Positions 8,094 through 18,369 are shown, numbered from the stretch's first letter. The stretch is DNA of 42,695 bases from Actinomycetota bacterium (GCA_019347575.1 JAHWKY010000036.1:1-42695); one strand, 5' to 3'. The notes: a model not told the origin generated them from the letters alone. Made by a program: numbers and translations.

Positions 8094-8960
8094 GTGGATC
8101 GCGACCGTCGGGTGCTGCTGTCGTGGGCCGCGTTGCTCACCGCGATCATCGTCGTCTTCGGCAGCGTGGATGGCGGGGCGTTGGCGACTCCGTCGCTGAC
8201 CGACCCGGGAGCGTGGCCGGACTGGCTCGCCACGACCGCACCCGCGACCACGGCGTTCGCACTGCTGCGACTGCTGGTCGTGGCGCTCGCCTGGTACCTG
8301 CTCGGTGCCACGGCCCTCGGCGTCCTGGCGCGACTCACACGCGCGAGACACCTGACGCGCATCGCCGATGCCGTGACCCTGCCCAGCCTGCGACACCTGC
8401 TGCAGGCCGCCGTCGGGCTGGGACTCGCAGCCAGCGCGGTGGGGATCGTGACCACGCCGCCCCCCGTGGCTCACGCGGTGCAAGCCTCGTCCGGCGATGA
8501 GTTCGGCTTCCGCCCTCCGGTGCTGGACACGCCGCTCTGGGATCCGGTACCCGAGACCGCGACCGTGGTGGTACCGCCCACGACCGACCGGGCATCGCTC
8601 GCCACGCCCCCAGCACTCGACCCGAGCGCGTTCGTCGAAGCGCCACCCGTCCCGGTAGACCCGAGGCAGCGGAGCGCTCCCAGCGCGACGGCGACCGAGG
8701 AACCGGCTGCGGATGAGGGGGTCGCGTCCCCCGCCACAGCAGGCGACCCGGAGACCTGGGTGGTCCAGCGGGGCGAGCACTTCTGGTCGATCGCTGAGGC
8801 GCGCGTCGCAGCCGTCAGCCCGGACCCCCCGCGTGAGCACGAGATCGCGGAGTACTGGCACCGGCTCATCGCGGCCAATCGGGGCGTCCTCGCCGTCCCC
8901 GACGAACCCGACCTGCTGTTCCCGGGCCAAGTCCTCTCCCTGCCGCCGCTCGAAGCGTGA
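8094..8960 (+). CDS. Membrane protein with C-terminal LysM domain
   Basis: 288 residues from GTG, with GGAGGGG just upstream. Hydrophobic segments are at about 9-30, 52-82 and 104-122. A long Pro/Ala/Thr-rich linker (about 125-215) follows, then a LysM domain at the end (WVVQRGEHFWSIAEAR ... LLFPGQVLSLPP). LysM binds N-acetylglucosamine polymers, so the protein probably spans the membrane and touches peptidoglycan. LysM proteins of this build occur in many actinobacteria beside regulatory or pilus genes; nothing nearby identifies a partner. The motif is clear, the role is not. Confidence 0.8.
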   Translation: MDRDRRVLLSWAALLTAIIVVFGSVDGGALATPSLTDPGAWPDWLATTAPATTAFALLRLLVVALAWYLLGATALGVLARLTRARHLTRIADAVTLPSLRHLLQAAVGLGLAASAVGIVTTPPPVAHAVQASSGDEFGFRPPVLDTPLWDPVPETATVVVPPTTDRASLATPPALDPSAFVEAPPVPVDPRQRSAPSATATEEPAADEGVASPATAGDPETWVVQRGEHFWSIAEARVAAVSPDPPREHEIAEYWHRLIAANRGVLAVPDEPDLLFPGQVLSLPPLEA

Positions 8961-9133
8961 AGCCGGGCCACCACAGCGTGGACCCGTCCGAACGGAGGTG
9001 AGCCCCTGGCCGTGGCCAGCCCGTCGTCGGACGGCATCTGCTGGCCAGGCCCTGTCCGAAGGCGCCCGCTCGGCGGTACTCAGCACTTGATCACTCTCAT
9101 AGCGTGGTGTCCGAGCGGACGTGGAGAGATGCC

Positions 9134-10102
9134 ATGGACACGATCGAGAGCATCGGCAGGGCCGTCGAGAGCTTCTTCGCGACCTTCTGGGACGGCTTCC
9201 TCGAGTTGTACGCGGACGAGCCCTGGCTCGTGATCGCCGTCGCAGCCGGGGTGATCGTGCTGCTGGCCGGCCTGTGGGTGTGGATGCGTCGACGTCGCAC
9301 CGCGCGACGGGCCGGGGCGGCCGCCGTACCCGCGTCCGCGACGACACCCGCACGGACCACGATCCGTCGTCCCGTCTACCTCGATGCGTTGCTCCTCGAC
9401 GATCTGCTGGCCCACGTCGAGACGCGCGACTACAGCCGCGACCTGCGTGACACGCTCGAGGGCGGACGGCTCGAGGACGATGGTCACGCCGGCGAGACCC
9501 GCAAGCTCAACAAGGTCCTCGCAGGCATGCACGGCCGCACCGATCTGGTCACCAACCTCGACGAGGACGACGGCGCGGATCTGACCGAGGGACGCGCCGT
9601 CATCGTCACCGGCCGGCTGGTGGAGCTGCCCGCGACCGCCGCCGCCGAGCTGCTCGAGCTCTCCACGCCGCTGCTGACGCACGCGCCCAGCGACAACGGT
9701 GACGACGGGGCGCTCAAGACCCGGCCGCGCCAGACCTCGACGGCAACCCCGACGAGCACCGCGGCACCGCTGGTCCTGCGACTGGAGCCCACCGACGGCG
9801 ACCGGAACTTCCTCGTCGTGCTCCCCCGCGAGGGCCTGCGGGTCGACGACCCCGATTCCCTCGGGGGCCGCGTCACCCTCATCGGCGTCGTCGACGAGGT
9901 GCTGGGATCGCGCGACCGCCTCGGTCCCGACCGCTACCTCAAGCCGGGACTGTCGAGCGACGTGCGCGAGCACATCCGCGACCGTGAGCTCAGCGAGGTC
10001 GTGTCGTCGCTGGCGGACGCCGCCGGCACGAAGCTGTCCGAGCGCGACCTGACCTTCAAGGGCCCGGGCGCGCGCGTCACGCCCGCCGCTATCTACCGCT
10101 GA
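9134..10102 (+). CDS. Single-pass membrane protein of unknown function
   Basis: 322 residues. ATG at 9134 is chosen over an upstream GTG (9104) because GGAGAG lies five bases before it. An N-terminal amphipathic region is followed by one strong membrane segment (about 36-56), a basic stop-transfer cluster (RRRRTARR) and a soluble domain starting RRPVYLDALLLDDLLAHVE. That domain has mixed strands and helices (LNKVLAGMHGRTDLVTNL, LVLRLEP, GRVTLIGVVDEVLG). It resembles the membrane-anchored DUF6414 type, but I cannot confirm this. It precedes the acyl-CoA synthetase by 78 bp with no visible terminator. Confidence 0.7.
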   Translation: MDTIESIGRAVESFFATFWDGFLELYADEPWLVIAVAAGVIVLLAGLWVWMRRRRTARRAGAAAVPASATTPARTTIRRPVYLDALLLDDLLAHVETRDYSRDLRDTLEGGRLEDDGHAGETRKLNKVLAGMHGRTDLVTNLDEDDGADLTEGRAVIVTGRLVELPATAAAELLELSTPLLTHAPSDNGDDGALKTRPRQTSTATPTSTAAPLVLRLEPTDGDRNFLVVLPREGLRVDDPDSLGGRVTLIGVVDEVLGSRDRLGPDRYLKPGLSSDVREHIRDRELSEVVSSLADAAGTKLSERDLTFKGPGARVTPAAIYR

Positions 10103-10180
10103 TGCGCACCCGCTGAGGCCGACCTCGGCGCAACAGCGGGAGCTCCAATTACGATCGCCCCCTCACACGAGGAGGCGATC

Positions 10181-11698
10181 GTGGGTGAGCACCACCTCGC
10201 GCGGCTCGCCGAGGCGTCGCGCGAGCGACATCCCGGCGAGGGCACGCTGCTGTACGAGGGACAGCGGTTCGACGCACCGACGCTCTGGGACCGTATCCTG
10301 CGCGCGGCCGGAGGCTTCAAGGCCCTCGGCATCGCCCCGGGTGAACGGGTCGTGGTGCTCATGGCGAACTGCCCGGAGGTGGGCATCGCCTACAACGCCC
10401 TGTGGCGCATCGGGGCGGTGATCACCCCGGTCATCTTCCTGCTCCCCCCGGAGGGGATCCGCCACGCGCTGCTCGACGCCGAGGCGTCCGCGGTCGTGAC
10501 CACACCGGAGTTCGTGACGAACGTGCGCGCCGCAGCCGAGGGCGTGCCGACGCTGCGGCACGTGATCGTGGCCGGCGACACCGACGACGAGGGTGCCATC
10601 GCCTACGCCGACCTGGAGCAGCACGATCCCGTGCCGATCACCGACCGCGCTGACGACGACCTCGCCGCGCTGATGTACACGGGCGGCACGACCGGACGGT
10701 CGAAGGGCGTCATGCTCACCCACGAGAACCTGTGGTACTGCGGCCGCTCGGGCCACCTCGCCAGCTACATCCCCGACCTCAACCGGGTGATCGTCCCTCT
10801 GCCGCTGGCGCACGCGTTCGGCCTGATCGTCACCGTGATCGGTCTTCACAGCACCGAGCCGCGCGACACCGTGCTGATGCGGTGGTTCGACGCCGCCGGT
10901 TTCCTGCAGCTGGTCGAGCAGGAGCGCTGTGAGCGGGCCACGTTGGTGCCCGCGATGCTTCAGCTGCTGCTGCAGCAGCCCCTCGAGGACCACGACCTGT
11001 CGTCCTGGGCGACCATCAACGTCGGATCCGCCCCGCTGCCACTCGAGGTCGCGACCGAGTTCGAGCGGCGTGTTCCATCGCTGACGATCTACGAGGGCTA
11101 CGGCCTGACCGAGTCTGGCGGCATCGTGACCACCAACCGCCCCGGCGCACGCAAGCTCGGCACCGTCGGCACCCCCATCGACGGCTACGAGGTCCGTGTG
11201 GTCGACGACGACGGCAACGACGTCGATGCAGGCCAGCCCGGCGAGGTGATCTTCCGCTCGCGGGGAACGATGTCCGGCTACTGGCGCTCACCCGAAGCGA
11301 CCGAGCAGACCATCGTCGACGGCTGGGTCCACAGCGGCGACATCGGCGTCCTCGACGAGGACGGCTACCTCTCCATCGTCGACCGCAAGAAGGACCTGAT
11401 CATCCGCGCCGGGTTCAACGTCTACCCCCGTGATGTCGAGGACGCCCTCGTCGAACACCCTGCGGTGGCCATGGCCGGCGTGGTCGGTGCGCCCGACGAG
11501 GCCAAGGGCGAGGAGGTGGTGGCGTTCGTGTCGCTGGCGCCGGGCGCGCAGGCGGACGCCGACGAGCTCGTCGCGTGGGCACGTGAGCACATCGGCGGCT
11601 ACCGCTACCCGCGCGAGGTCCGCGTGATCGATGCGATCCCGCTCACTCCGATCGGCAAGACCGACCGCAGGGCGCTCCGGGCCCGCCTGAGTTCCTGA
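10181..11698 (+). CDS. AMP-dependent acyl-CoA synthetase/ligase
   Basis: 505 residues, full length for the class I ANL family. It activates a carboxylic acid as acyl-AMP and transfers it to CoA. Visible motifs: the ATP loop YTGGTTGRSKG, YGLTESGG (A5), SGDIGVLDEDGYL (A7), DRKKDLIIRAGFNVYP (A8 hinge) and the C-terminal catalytic lysine in PLTPIGKTDRR. The GTG start has GAGGAGG at good spacing. It fits the long-chain or benzoate-like CoA ligase groups; the acid is not predictable from sequence alone. With the thiolase, thioesterase and acyl reductase elsewhere in the window it suggests active acyl-CoA metabolism. Confidence 0.9.
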   Translation: MGEHHLARLAEASRERHPGEGTLLYEGQRFDAPTLWDRILRAAGGFKALGIAPGERVVVLMANCPEVGIAYNALWRIGAVITPVIFLLPPEGIRHALLDAEASAVVTTPEFVTNVRAAAEGVPTLRHVIVAGDTDDEGAIAYADLEQHDPVPITDRADDDLAALMYTGGTTGRSKGVMLTHENLWYCGRSGHLASYIPDLNRVIVPLPLAHAFGLIVTVIGLHSTEPRDTVLMRWFDAAGFLQLVEQERCERATLVPAMLQLLLQQPLEDHDLSSWATINVGSAPLPLEVATEFERRVPSLTIYEGYGLTESGGIVTTNRPGARKLGTVGTPIDGYEVRVVDDDGNDVDAGQPGEVIFRSRGTMSGYWRSPEATEQTIVDGWVHSGDIGVLDEDGYLSIVDRKKDLIIRAGFNVYPRDVEDALVEHPAVAMAGVVGAPDEAKGEEVVAFVSLAPGAQADADELVAWAREHIGGYRYPREVRVIDAIPLTPIGKTDRRALRARLSS

Positions 11699-11731
11699 AC
11701 GAGCCGCGCAGGCGACCCGGCCGGGCGTGGA

Positions 11732-12058
11732 TCAGCGCTCGCGGTTGTCCGGCATGGTCCGCAGTGCCTCGGCGACCTCGGGCGGGGCGTTCATCCCGTA
11801 CGCCACGAGGCTCCAGCCGCGGTGGCCCTCAGGACAGCGCAGGACCAGCACGAGCTCCTCGTCGGAGGGGTTGGTCTCGCCCTCGTAGCGGTGCAGCCCG
11901 ATGACCTCGACGTCGGCTGGGGGGTAGGGGTCGGCACACCGGCTGCAATGCACGGTGGGTCCGGCGGCGATCCGGAACCGAGCGTCGTAGCCCTGCGCCT
12001 CCAGGGCATCGACGACGTCGTGCAGGGGCAGCAGCTCCTGATCGATCCCGGGGTCCAC
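11732..12058 (-). CDS. Small CxxC protein downstream of the baeRF gene
   Basis: 108 residues from GTG at 12058, eight bases after the baeRF stop, so probably co-transcribed. It contains HCSRC near the middle and a later Cys/His pair (LRCPEGH), consistent with a zinc-binding site. Conserved-looking text is VEVIGLHRYEG and GWSLVAYGMNAPPEVAEAL. No family is recognised. The start is chosen for position; a ribosome site is not obvious, and translational coupling to the upstream gene is likely. Confidence 0.6.
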   Translation of the reverse strand: MDPGIDQELLPLHDVVDALEAQGYDARFRIAAGPTVHCSRCADPYPPADVEVIGLHRYEGETNPSDEELVLVLRCPEGHRGWSLVAYGMNAPPEVAEALRTMPDNRER

Positions 12059-12065
12059 GATCAGG

Positions 12066-13253
12066 TCACCAACGCAGCAGCGCGGCGACGCCGTCGTTCT
12101 CGTCGAGCAGCGCGGCGACCTCGGCGTCGACCGGGGTGACCTTGCCGCTGGTCGACAGCGCCCGTTCCAGCATGCGCTCCACCAGGTAGGGCTCCTCGAC
12201 CAGCTCCTCACCCAGCGCCTCAGCCGGCCCCCCCTCCTCGGCGAACAGCAGCCCCTGATCAGCGCTGCGGAAGCCGGAGAAGGTCACGTCGGCCGAGAAC
12301 AGCAGGTGGGCGACACGGCCCTCGTTGAGCGCCCCGAGCACGTCACGCAGACCCAGCGCCCCGGCGTTGCCCGACAGGGCCCGGTCCCGCGCCTGGCCCA
12401 CGAGGTCGAGTTCACGCTCGCGGTGCATCGATCGCAGCGTGGGCCACACGGTGGTCGCGATCGTGTGCGGTGTCTCGGTCTCCCACCGCTGGTCGGCTTC
12501 GACGATGCGCAGGTCGTTGCCGCTGCTGAGCTGATCGATGACCCACTGGCGCAGCTTGTTCTCCCCCGCGACGACGAGCCGGTCCCAGCCGCGTTCCTTG
12601 CCGGCCTTGAGGTGGTCCTCGAGGGCTGAGCGCAGGAAGCGCCTGCGGTTCTCGTCGAGCCGATCCTCGAAACGCTCGCGGTGGCTGACGCCCTGCTGCG
12701 CACGCTGTGGGTTGGCGGCGACGGGGCCGCCCTTCTGGTCGGCGAGCTGCGCGTCACCGAACCCGAAGTTGTTGGTGTCGAGCTCGCGGACCTCGCCCAT
12801 CTGCCACTCGAGCAGACGGGTCCCGCCCCGGTGGGCGACCAGGATCCCTGCGGGGCGGCCCTCGTCCCACGCCGCCACGAGCGGCCGGATGTAGGCGTTC
12901 TCGCGCCACAGGACGCGCTCGGCGAACGGCACCTGGACCGTCACGGTCTCGCGGTGGCCGTCGCTGACGGCGACGAACATCGCGCGCCCCCGACCCGAGC
13001 GTGACGAGTCGAGGAACTGATCGAGGTCGGGTTCGAGCGCGTCGAGGCGGTCGTGGACCGCCTTCCACCGCTCGTGCTCCTCCTCATCGCGGACCTTCTG
13101 GCGCAGGTCGCGGATGCGGTTCTTGATCTCGATGCGCCACGCAGGCTGGGGGTTGGACTGCCCCTCGGGGGTGATCCCGACGTAGAACGACAGGACCCCG
13201 ACATCGTCACGCATCTCGATCAGGCGGGCGAGGGTCTTCTCGTCAAGGCTCAT
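12066..13253 (-). CDS. Bacterial eRF1-like protein (baeRF family, probably family 10)
   Basis: 395 residues resembling the bacterial archaeo-eukaryotic release factor homologues. An N-terminal segment (VLSFYVGITPE ... IRDLRQKV) leads into a middle eRF1-type domain (AMFVAVSDG, RPLVAAWDEGRPAGILVAHRGGTRLLEW). A C-terminal L7Ae/eRF1-3-like part follows (GWDRLVVAGE, ALGLRDVLGALNEGRVAHLLFS, VAALLDENDGVAALLRW). I see no GGQ peptide-release motif, as usual in baeRFs. Such proteins are thought to act in ribosome rescue or peptidyl-tRNA release, but bacterial members are poorly characterised. ATG at 13253; the ribosome site is weak. It heads a two-gene unit with the CxxC protein. Confidence 0.75.
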   Translation of the reverse strand: MSLDEKTLARLIEMRDDVGVLSFYVGITPEGQSNPQPAWRIEIKNRIRDLRQKVRDEEEHERWKAVHDRLDALEPDLDQFLDSSRSGRGRAMFVAVSDGHRETVTVQVPFAERVLWRENAYIRPLVAAWDEGRPAGILVAHRGGTRLLEWQMGEVRELDTNNFGFGDAQLADQKGGPVAANPQRAQQGVSHRERFEDRLDENRRRFLRSALEDHLKAGKERGWDRLVVAGENKLRQWVIDQLSSGNDLRIVEADQRWETETPHTIATTVWPTLRSMHRERELDLVGQARDRALSGNAGALGLRDVLGALNEGRVAHLLFSADVTFSGFRSADQGLLFAEEGGPAEALGEELVEEPYLVERMLERALSTSGKVTPVDAEVAALLDENDGVAALLRW

Positions 13254-13358
13254 GCCATCACCCTAACCACACGAAGCTCGGCGCGCTCCGCGCCCACCTC
13301 GACCCTCGACCGGGGGCACGCGGAACCCCCCGGCGACAGCCGGCGTTACGGTTCGACG

Positions 13359-14495
13359 ATGTTCCAACGTGCAGTGACCCTGGGTGAGGTACGCGGCATC
13401 CCCGTCCGCGTCGATCCCTCTTGGCTCATCATCGCGGCGCTGGTCGCGTTCAGCTTCTGGCGACAGTTCACCTTCTACGGCCATCCGGACGTGGCCGCCG
13501 TGGCCATGTCCCTGCTGACCGCGATCCTCTTCTTCGTCTCGGTGCTCGTGCACGAGCTCGCCCATGCCCTGGAGGCGCAGCAGCGGGGCGTCGAGGTCGG
13601 CGGCATCACGCTGTTCCTGTTCGGGGGCGTAACCGAGATGCACCTCGAGGCGAAGCGTCCCCGCGACGAGTTCGCCCTCGCCGCGGTCGGTCCGTACGCG
13701 AGCCTGGTGCTCGCGGCCGTGTTCGGCCTCGTCGCGGCGTACGCCAACACCTACGGACCCGCCGCTGCCGCACCGATCGGGGACATCGCCGGGCTGCTCG
13801 GCTGGATCAACGTGGGACTCGCCGTCTTCAACCTGCTCCCCGGAGCACCGCTGGACGGCGGACGCGTGCTGCGGTCCGGGTTGTGGGCGCTCACGCGTGA
13901 CCGCGTACGCGCCATGCGCCTGGCCGGACGTGCGGGTCAGCTCCTCGCGATCGCGCTGATGACGTACGGGGCGTTGCTTCTGCTGACGGTGCCCGGCGGG
14001 GCGTTCACGGGCATCTGGTTCGCGCTGATCGCCTGGTTCATGCTCCAGGCCGCCAGCACCGAGGTGGCCCAAGCCGACGTCCGTGGTCTCGTCGCGGACC
14101 GCACCATCGGCGCGATCGTGCACGCCTCGGCCCCGCGTGTCCCGGCGTCTCACTCGGTCGCCGTCGCGGAGGCGCGCCTGGCCGCAGAGGGCCATCTCGC
14201 GTTCCCGGTGGAGGACGACGGCGAGGTCGTCGGGGCGCTGCTCGCCGAGGACGTCGCCGCGATGGACCCCCAGGACCGCACGTTCCGTCTCGTGAGCGAG
14301 ATCATGCGTCCGCTCGACGACGTACCGATCGTGTCGGAGGACACCCCGATCCTCGATGTGCTGTCGACGCCAGCGCCGGACGACACCGGGCTGCTGCTCG
14401 TCCGCCGGGACGATGGCGACGTGCTGCTGACCCGGCTGGACATCGCACGTGCCCTCGCGCGGTTGCGATCGCTCGAGAGGAAGCGCCGCCCGTGA
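13359..14495 (+). CDS. M50 (site-2-type) metalloprotease with CBS region
   Basis: 378 residues. An integral membrane zinc protease: HELAH at 65-69 in a membrane helix gives two His ligands and the catalytic Glu, and the second motif (LLPGAPLDGGRVL, Asp near 166) supplies the third ligand. About six hydrophobic segments are visible. Residues about 250-370 form a CBS-domain-like pair (SHSVAVAEARLAAEGHLAFP, PIVSEDTPILDVL), which often senses adenylates. This matches the Rip3-like actinobacterial S2P group. The substrate (usually an anti-sigma factor or a cleaved membrane protein) is unknown. The ATG lacks a strong ribosome site. Its last four bases overlap the next gene. Confidence 0.9.
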   Translation: MFQRAVTLGEVRGIPVRVDPSWLIIAALVAFSFWRQFTFYGHPDVAAVAMSLLTAILFFVSVLVHELAHALEAQQRGVEVGGITLFLFGGVTEMHLEAKRPRDEFALAAVGPYASLVLAAVFGLVAAYANTYGPAAAAPIGDIAGLLGWINVGLAVFNLLPGAPLDGGRVLRSGLWALTRDRVRAMRLAGRAGQLLAIALMTYGALLLLTVPGGAFTGIWFALIAWFMLQAASTEVAQADVRGLVADRTIGAIVHASAPRVPASHSVAVAEARLAAEGHLAFPVEDDGEVVGALLAEDVAAMDPQDRTFRLVSEIMRPLDDVPIVSEDTPILDVLSTPAPDDTGLLLVRRDDGDVLLTRLDIARALARLRSLERKRRP

Positions 14496-15478
14496 GCCGT
14501 CGCTTCCTGTACCTGCTGTCGGCTGCGGTGATCGTGTGGGCGGGCCTGATCGTGCCGCTGCCGCTGTCCGCGGTCGCTCCCGGCACCGCGCCGTCGATCC
14601 CTCCGCTGCTCGACATCGGCAGCGAGACGACGCCCATGAACGGTGACATCAAGCTCCTCACGGTCGTGGTCAGCCAGCCCAGCGTCATCGAGGCGGCCAT
14701 CGCCTGGTGGGACGACGACGTCGAGCTCAACCAACGCCGAACGTTCATCCCCGAGGGCTTCACCCGCCAGGAGTACTTCGAGCTCGAACGTCAGGAGTTC
14801 CAGCAGAGCGGGACCATCGCCACGGTCGTAGCGATGCAGCTCGCCGGGCACGAGGTCGTGGTCCGCACACGTCCTGTGGTCGCCGGGGTGATCCCTCAGA
14901 GCCCCGCGGACGGCGTGCTCCAGCCCGGCGATCTGATCCTCGAGGTCAACGGCGAGGAGGTCGAGACCGCGGACGAGCTCGCCACCAAGTCCCGTCGCGC
15001 GGAGACCGGCGAGAGCATCGAGCTGCACGTGCGTCGGGGGGAGGACGACCGGGAGGTCAGCGTGACCGCCGCACAGGTGCGCGGCATGACGCGCCCCGGG
15101 ATCGGGGTGTTCGTCGACACGATCGTCTCCGACCTCGAGCTGCCCTTCGAGGTCGCACTCGATCCTGACATCCGCATCGGCGGACCATCGGCCGGGATGA
15201 TGATCGCGGTCACCATCTACGACCTCGTCAGCGAGGACGACATCGCCGCTGGCCGGGTGATCGTCGGCACCGGCGAGGTGCTGCCCGACGGCAGCGTCGG
15301 GAGCATCGGCGGCATCCGCGAGAAGGTCCGTTCCGCCCTCGACGCAGGCGCCGATGTCCTGGTCGTCCCCGAGCAGCAGTTCGAGGCGGCACGCGCGACG
15401 GCGCCCGAGGACCTCGAGATCATCGGCGTCGCGAACGTGCGCGAGGCCATCGAAGCACTCGGCGGCACTCCGAACTGA
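14492..15478 (+). CDS. PDZ and Lon-like serine protease, membrane-anchored (YlbL type)
   Basis: 328 residues. An N-terminal signal anchor (about 5-30) is followed by an extracytoplasmic region, a PDZ domain (about 128-195, with SPADGVLQPGDLILEVNGE) and an S16 Lon protease domain (about 205-328). The Ser/Lys dyad is Ser233 (GGPSAGMM) and Lys278 (GGIREKV). The ATPase part of Lon is absent, as expected for YlbL/SdrC-like proteases, which act outside the membrane. The GTG overlaps the M50 stop (GTGA), so the two are translationally coupled. The pair may act in sequence on one membrane substrate: site-1-like cleavage outside by this protein and intramembrane cleavage by the M50 enzyme. That is inference. 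Confidence 0.9.
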   Translation: MSRRFLYLLSAAVIVWAGLIVPLPLSAVAPGTAPSIPPLLDIGSETTPMNGDIKLLTVVVSQPSVIEAAIAWWDDDVELNQRRTFIPEGFTRQEYFELERQEFQQSGTIATVVAMQLAGHEVVVRTRPVVAGVIPQSPADGVLQPGDLILEVNGEEVETADELATKSRRAETGESIELHVRRGEDDREVSVTAAQVRGMTRPGIGVFVDTIVSDLELPFEVALDPDIRIGGPSAGMMIAVTIYDLVSEDDIAAGRVIVGTGEVLPDGSVGSIGGIREKVRSALDAGADVLVVPEQQFEAARATAPEDLEIIGVANVREAIEALGGTPN

Positions 15479-15536
15479 TCCCACCCCTGCTCTGGGTCGG
15501 ATCGCGGTCAGATGCGGCCACAACCCGACCCGGGGT

Positions 15537-16441
15537 TCAGCTCGGGTAGGCGTTGGTTATCACGTCGTCGAGGTCGACCTCCCACCGCAGGCGGGTGCGA
15601 CCGGCGCGGCGGGCGATGACGCCCGCGCCGAGGTACGCCTGGGCGTGCTCGTTCCCGGCGACGATGGCGTGACTGAACCGTGGCACGACCGACGCCGGCT
15701 CGCCCATGGCGACCTCCTCGATGACGAACCCCGTGGCAGGGTTGAACAGGGCGAACCAGGCATCGTTGGAGTACCGCCAGTAGTCCCACGGCACCTCGTG
15801 CAGCGGGAAGGTCTGGTGCGTCTGGACCAGCACCAGCCCGCCGTCCCGGAGCACCGAGTTCAGCTCCAGCACCACCTTCCACGGCATCGCGAGGTGCTCG
15901 AAGACGGACAGCGAGACGACCGCGTCGAACCGTTCGCGGCGTCCGAGAGCTCGGCGCAGCGCGTGGGCATCCGCGACGAGATCGACGTTGGGCCCCGGGC
16001 GGATGTCGAGGCCGACGTGGGTCCAGCCCGCTGGCAGGTCGCCGAGGAGCTGCTCGCTCCGCTCGCCCCGCGCCCCGACCTGCAGCAGCCGCCCCGGCGC
16101 CTGAGCCGCGAGCAGCTCGCAGAAGCGGGGCCACAACCGGTGGTAGGGGTCGTCGGCCAGCCCCACCCGCAACGGATCGTCGAGTCGGTGGCGATCCCCG
16201 TCGGCGCCCGTGGCGACGAGCGTGACGTCGTCGATCGTCACCCCGGCTGGCAGGCGGAACGACAGTGCGAAGTCGAGCGCGTTCTCTGGCGGCGCGTCCT
16301 CGTCCTGCGGTGGGCGCCCCGGCCACGTCTCGATCGGCCGCTGGCCGTGCGCGACGCCGACGTCGGTGGCGACTCGGACCCAGCCCGCAGCGTGCCCCAC
16401 CCCACGGAAGCTGCACCACTCGGTGACGTGCCAGTCCAGGC

Positions 16442-16445
<4 letters not shown>
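15537..16445 (-). CDS. Class I SAM-dependent methyltransferase
   Basis: 302 residues. The N-terminal part (1-115) begins SLDWHVTEWCSFRGVGH and looks like a beta-rich accessory region. The C-terminal part is a Rossmann methyltransferase: motif I is atypical (GRLLQVGARGERSEQL), followed by THVGLDIRPGPNVDLVADAH and FDAVVSLSVFEHLAMPWKV (motif IV), then a YWRYS segment typical of type 11/12 methyltransferases linked to glycan or natural-product genes. The GTG at 16445 overlaps the PabA-like stop, so it is the third gene of a coupled trio. Target unknown. Confidence 0.8.
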
Positions 16446-17034
<589 letters not shown>

Positions 17035-17038
<4 letters not shown>

Positions 17039-18369
17039 GCCGACTCCTCCGCTGCGGCGCCGTCGAGCGCGTCCACCAGCGCGAAGCTGCCGTCCTCGTC
17101 ACCACGGACCCACTCGCCGGTGATGAGCCATCCGCCATCCGCCGCCACGGTCGGGATCTGGGGCCCCTGCACGGCGAGGCGGCCGGGCCGCCCCGGCCGT
17201 GCCAGCTTGCGGGCACGTTCGTCGACGACCACCGCGACCGTGTCGGTCAGCGGCAGCCCGATGGTGCCTCGCTTCGAGCGTCCGTAGATCGGGTTGGCGT
17301 GGGTGGGCAGGCAGGCCCCGCTCGGCACGTACAGCGACCGCAGCCGCGCCCCGCCCGCCGCCTGCTCGAACCGGTCGGCGGTGTCGGCATCGAGTGGAGC
17401 GCCCAGCGCGAGGCACGCCCGCAGCGACGTCAGCTCGTCACCGTCGCGCCGGTGAACGAGCTCGGCGTAGGCCGAGGCCGGGGCGTACAGCAGGGTCGGC
17501 TTGCGGTCGCTGGTCACCTGACCGAGCGTGCCGGCACTGAGCGGCTCGCACAGCACGAGCGTCGCAGCGGACAGCACGGCGTGGAGCACGCACGCGGTCA
17601 CGCCCACCGGATCGGTGACCGGGATCCCGGCGAGGAGCCGCTCACGTCCGGCCTGTTCATCCGGGACCCACAGGCGCGCCTGGAAGCTGGCCGCGACGAG
17701 GTTGCCGTGGGACAGCACGTACGGCTCGCCGGCCAGGGTGATCTCGAGGGCAGGTGCACCGGGGTCCAGCGGGGCCTGAACCGGGGCGGGGTTGGCCTCC
17801 CCGAACAGCTCGCCCGCCTCGACCACGCCCTCGCGGAGGGCGGCGGTCGAACGTCGGTGGCGGAGTCGCAGACGGTCGCGCCACGTCCGACCGAGGCGGT
17901 GGCGGTCGGCGACGACGAGCGGAGCGACGTCGGGTGAGACGTCGGGGCGCGAGGTGAACAGCGCGTCCAGGCCCTCGAGTGGTGGCGTCTCGGGGGCGAT
18001 CGGGACGACCACCGCCCCGACGCGCAGGGCCGCGAGGAGGGCAACCGGTGCGAGGACGTCGTTGCCGAGCTGCAACCCGATGCGCGCCGCGACCGAGACG
18101 CCCCGTCGGCTGAGGGCGCCGGCGAGCGCGTCCACCGCCTCGCCCAGCTGTGCGTAGGTCAGCTTCCCCGTGTCCGCGTCGACCGCTATCACCTCGGGGA
18201 AGTCACGCACCGCATCATCGAGGAACCGGGTCACGGGCACGTCGGGATGGCGGTACGAGGGCGGCACGCCCGGCGGGTAGGACGCCAGCCACGGCCGCTC
18301 GAGCTCACCAGGTACCGGGAGGCGCGAGCCGCGGCGACGACGACGCGCCGGCTCGGTGGCGCCTGGCAC
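17035..18369 (-). CDS. Degenerate ANL-family (AMP-binding-like) protein, probable pseudoenzyme
   Basis: 444 residues from GTG at 18369 (GGAGG six bases upstream). The N-terminal half follows acyl-CoA synthetase architecture: FLDDAVRDFPEVIAVD, LTYAQLGEAVDALAGAL, RIGLQLGNDVLAPVALLAALRVGAVVVPI. The ATP-binding loop that should precede LSHGNLVA is missing: the sequence reads ITLAGEPYVLSHGNLVA where a Thr/Ser/Gly-rich P-loop is expected. The A5 motif (YG-TE) is replaced by LYVPSG, and the C-terminal lysine domain is absent; the protein stops soon after a GEW segment in place of A7 GD. Catalysis looks lost. It is translationally coupled to the PabA-like and methyltransferase genes. It may be a binding or scaffold subunit. 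Confidence 0.8.

Noticed and set aside
15479-15536. Possible terminator between the convergent protease and methyltransferase genes
   Set aside because: Only a five-base stem (AACCC/GGGTT) can be formed; too weak to call.
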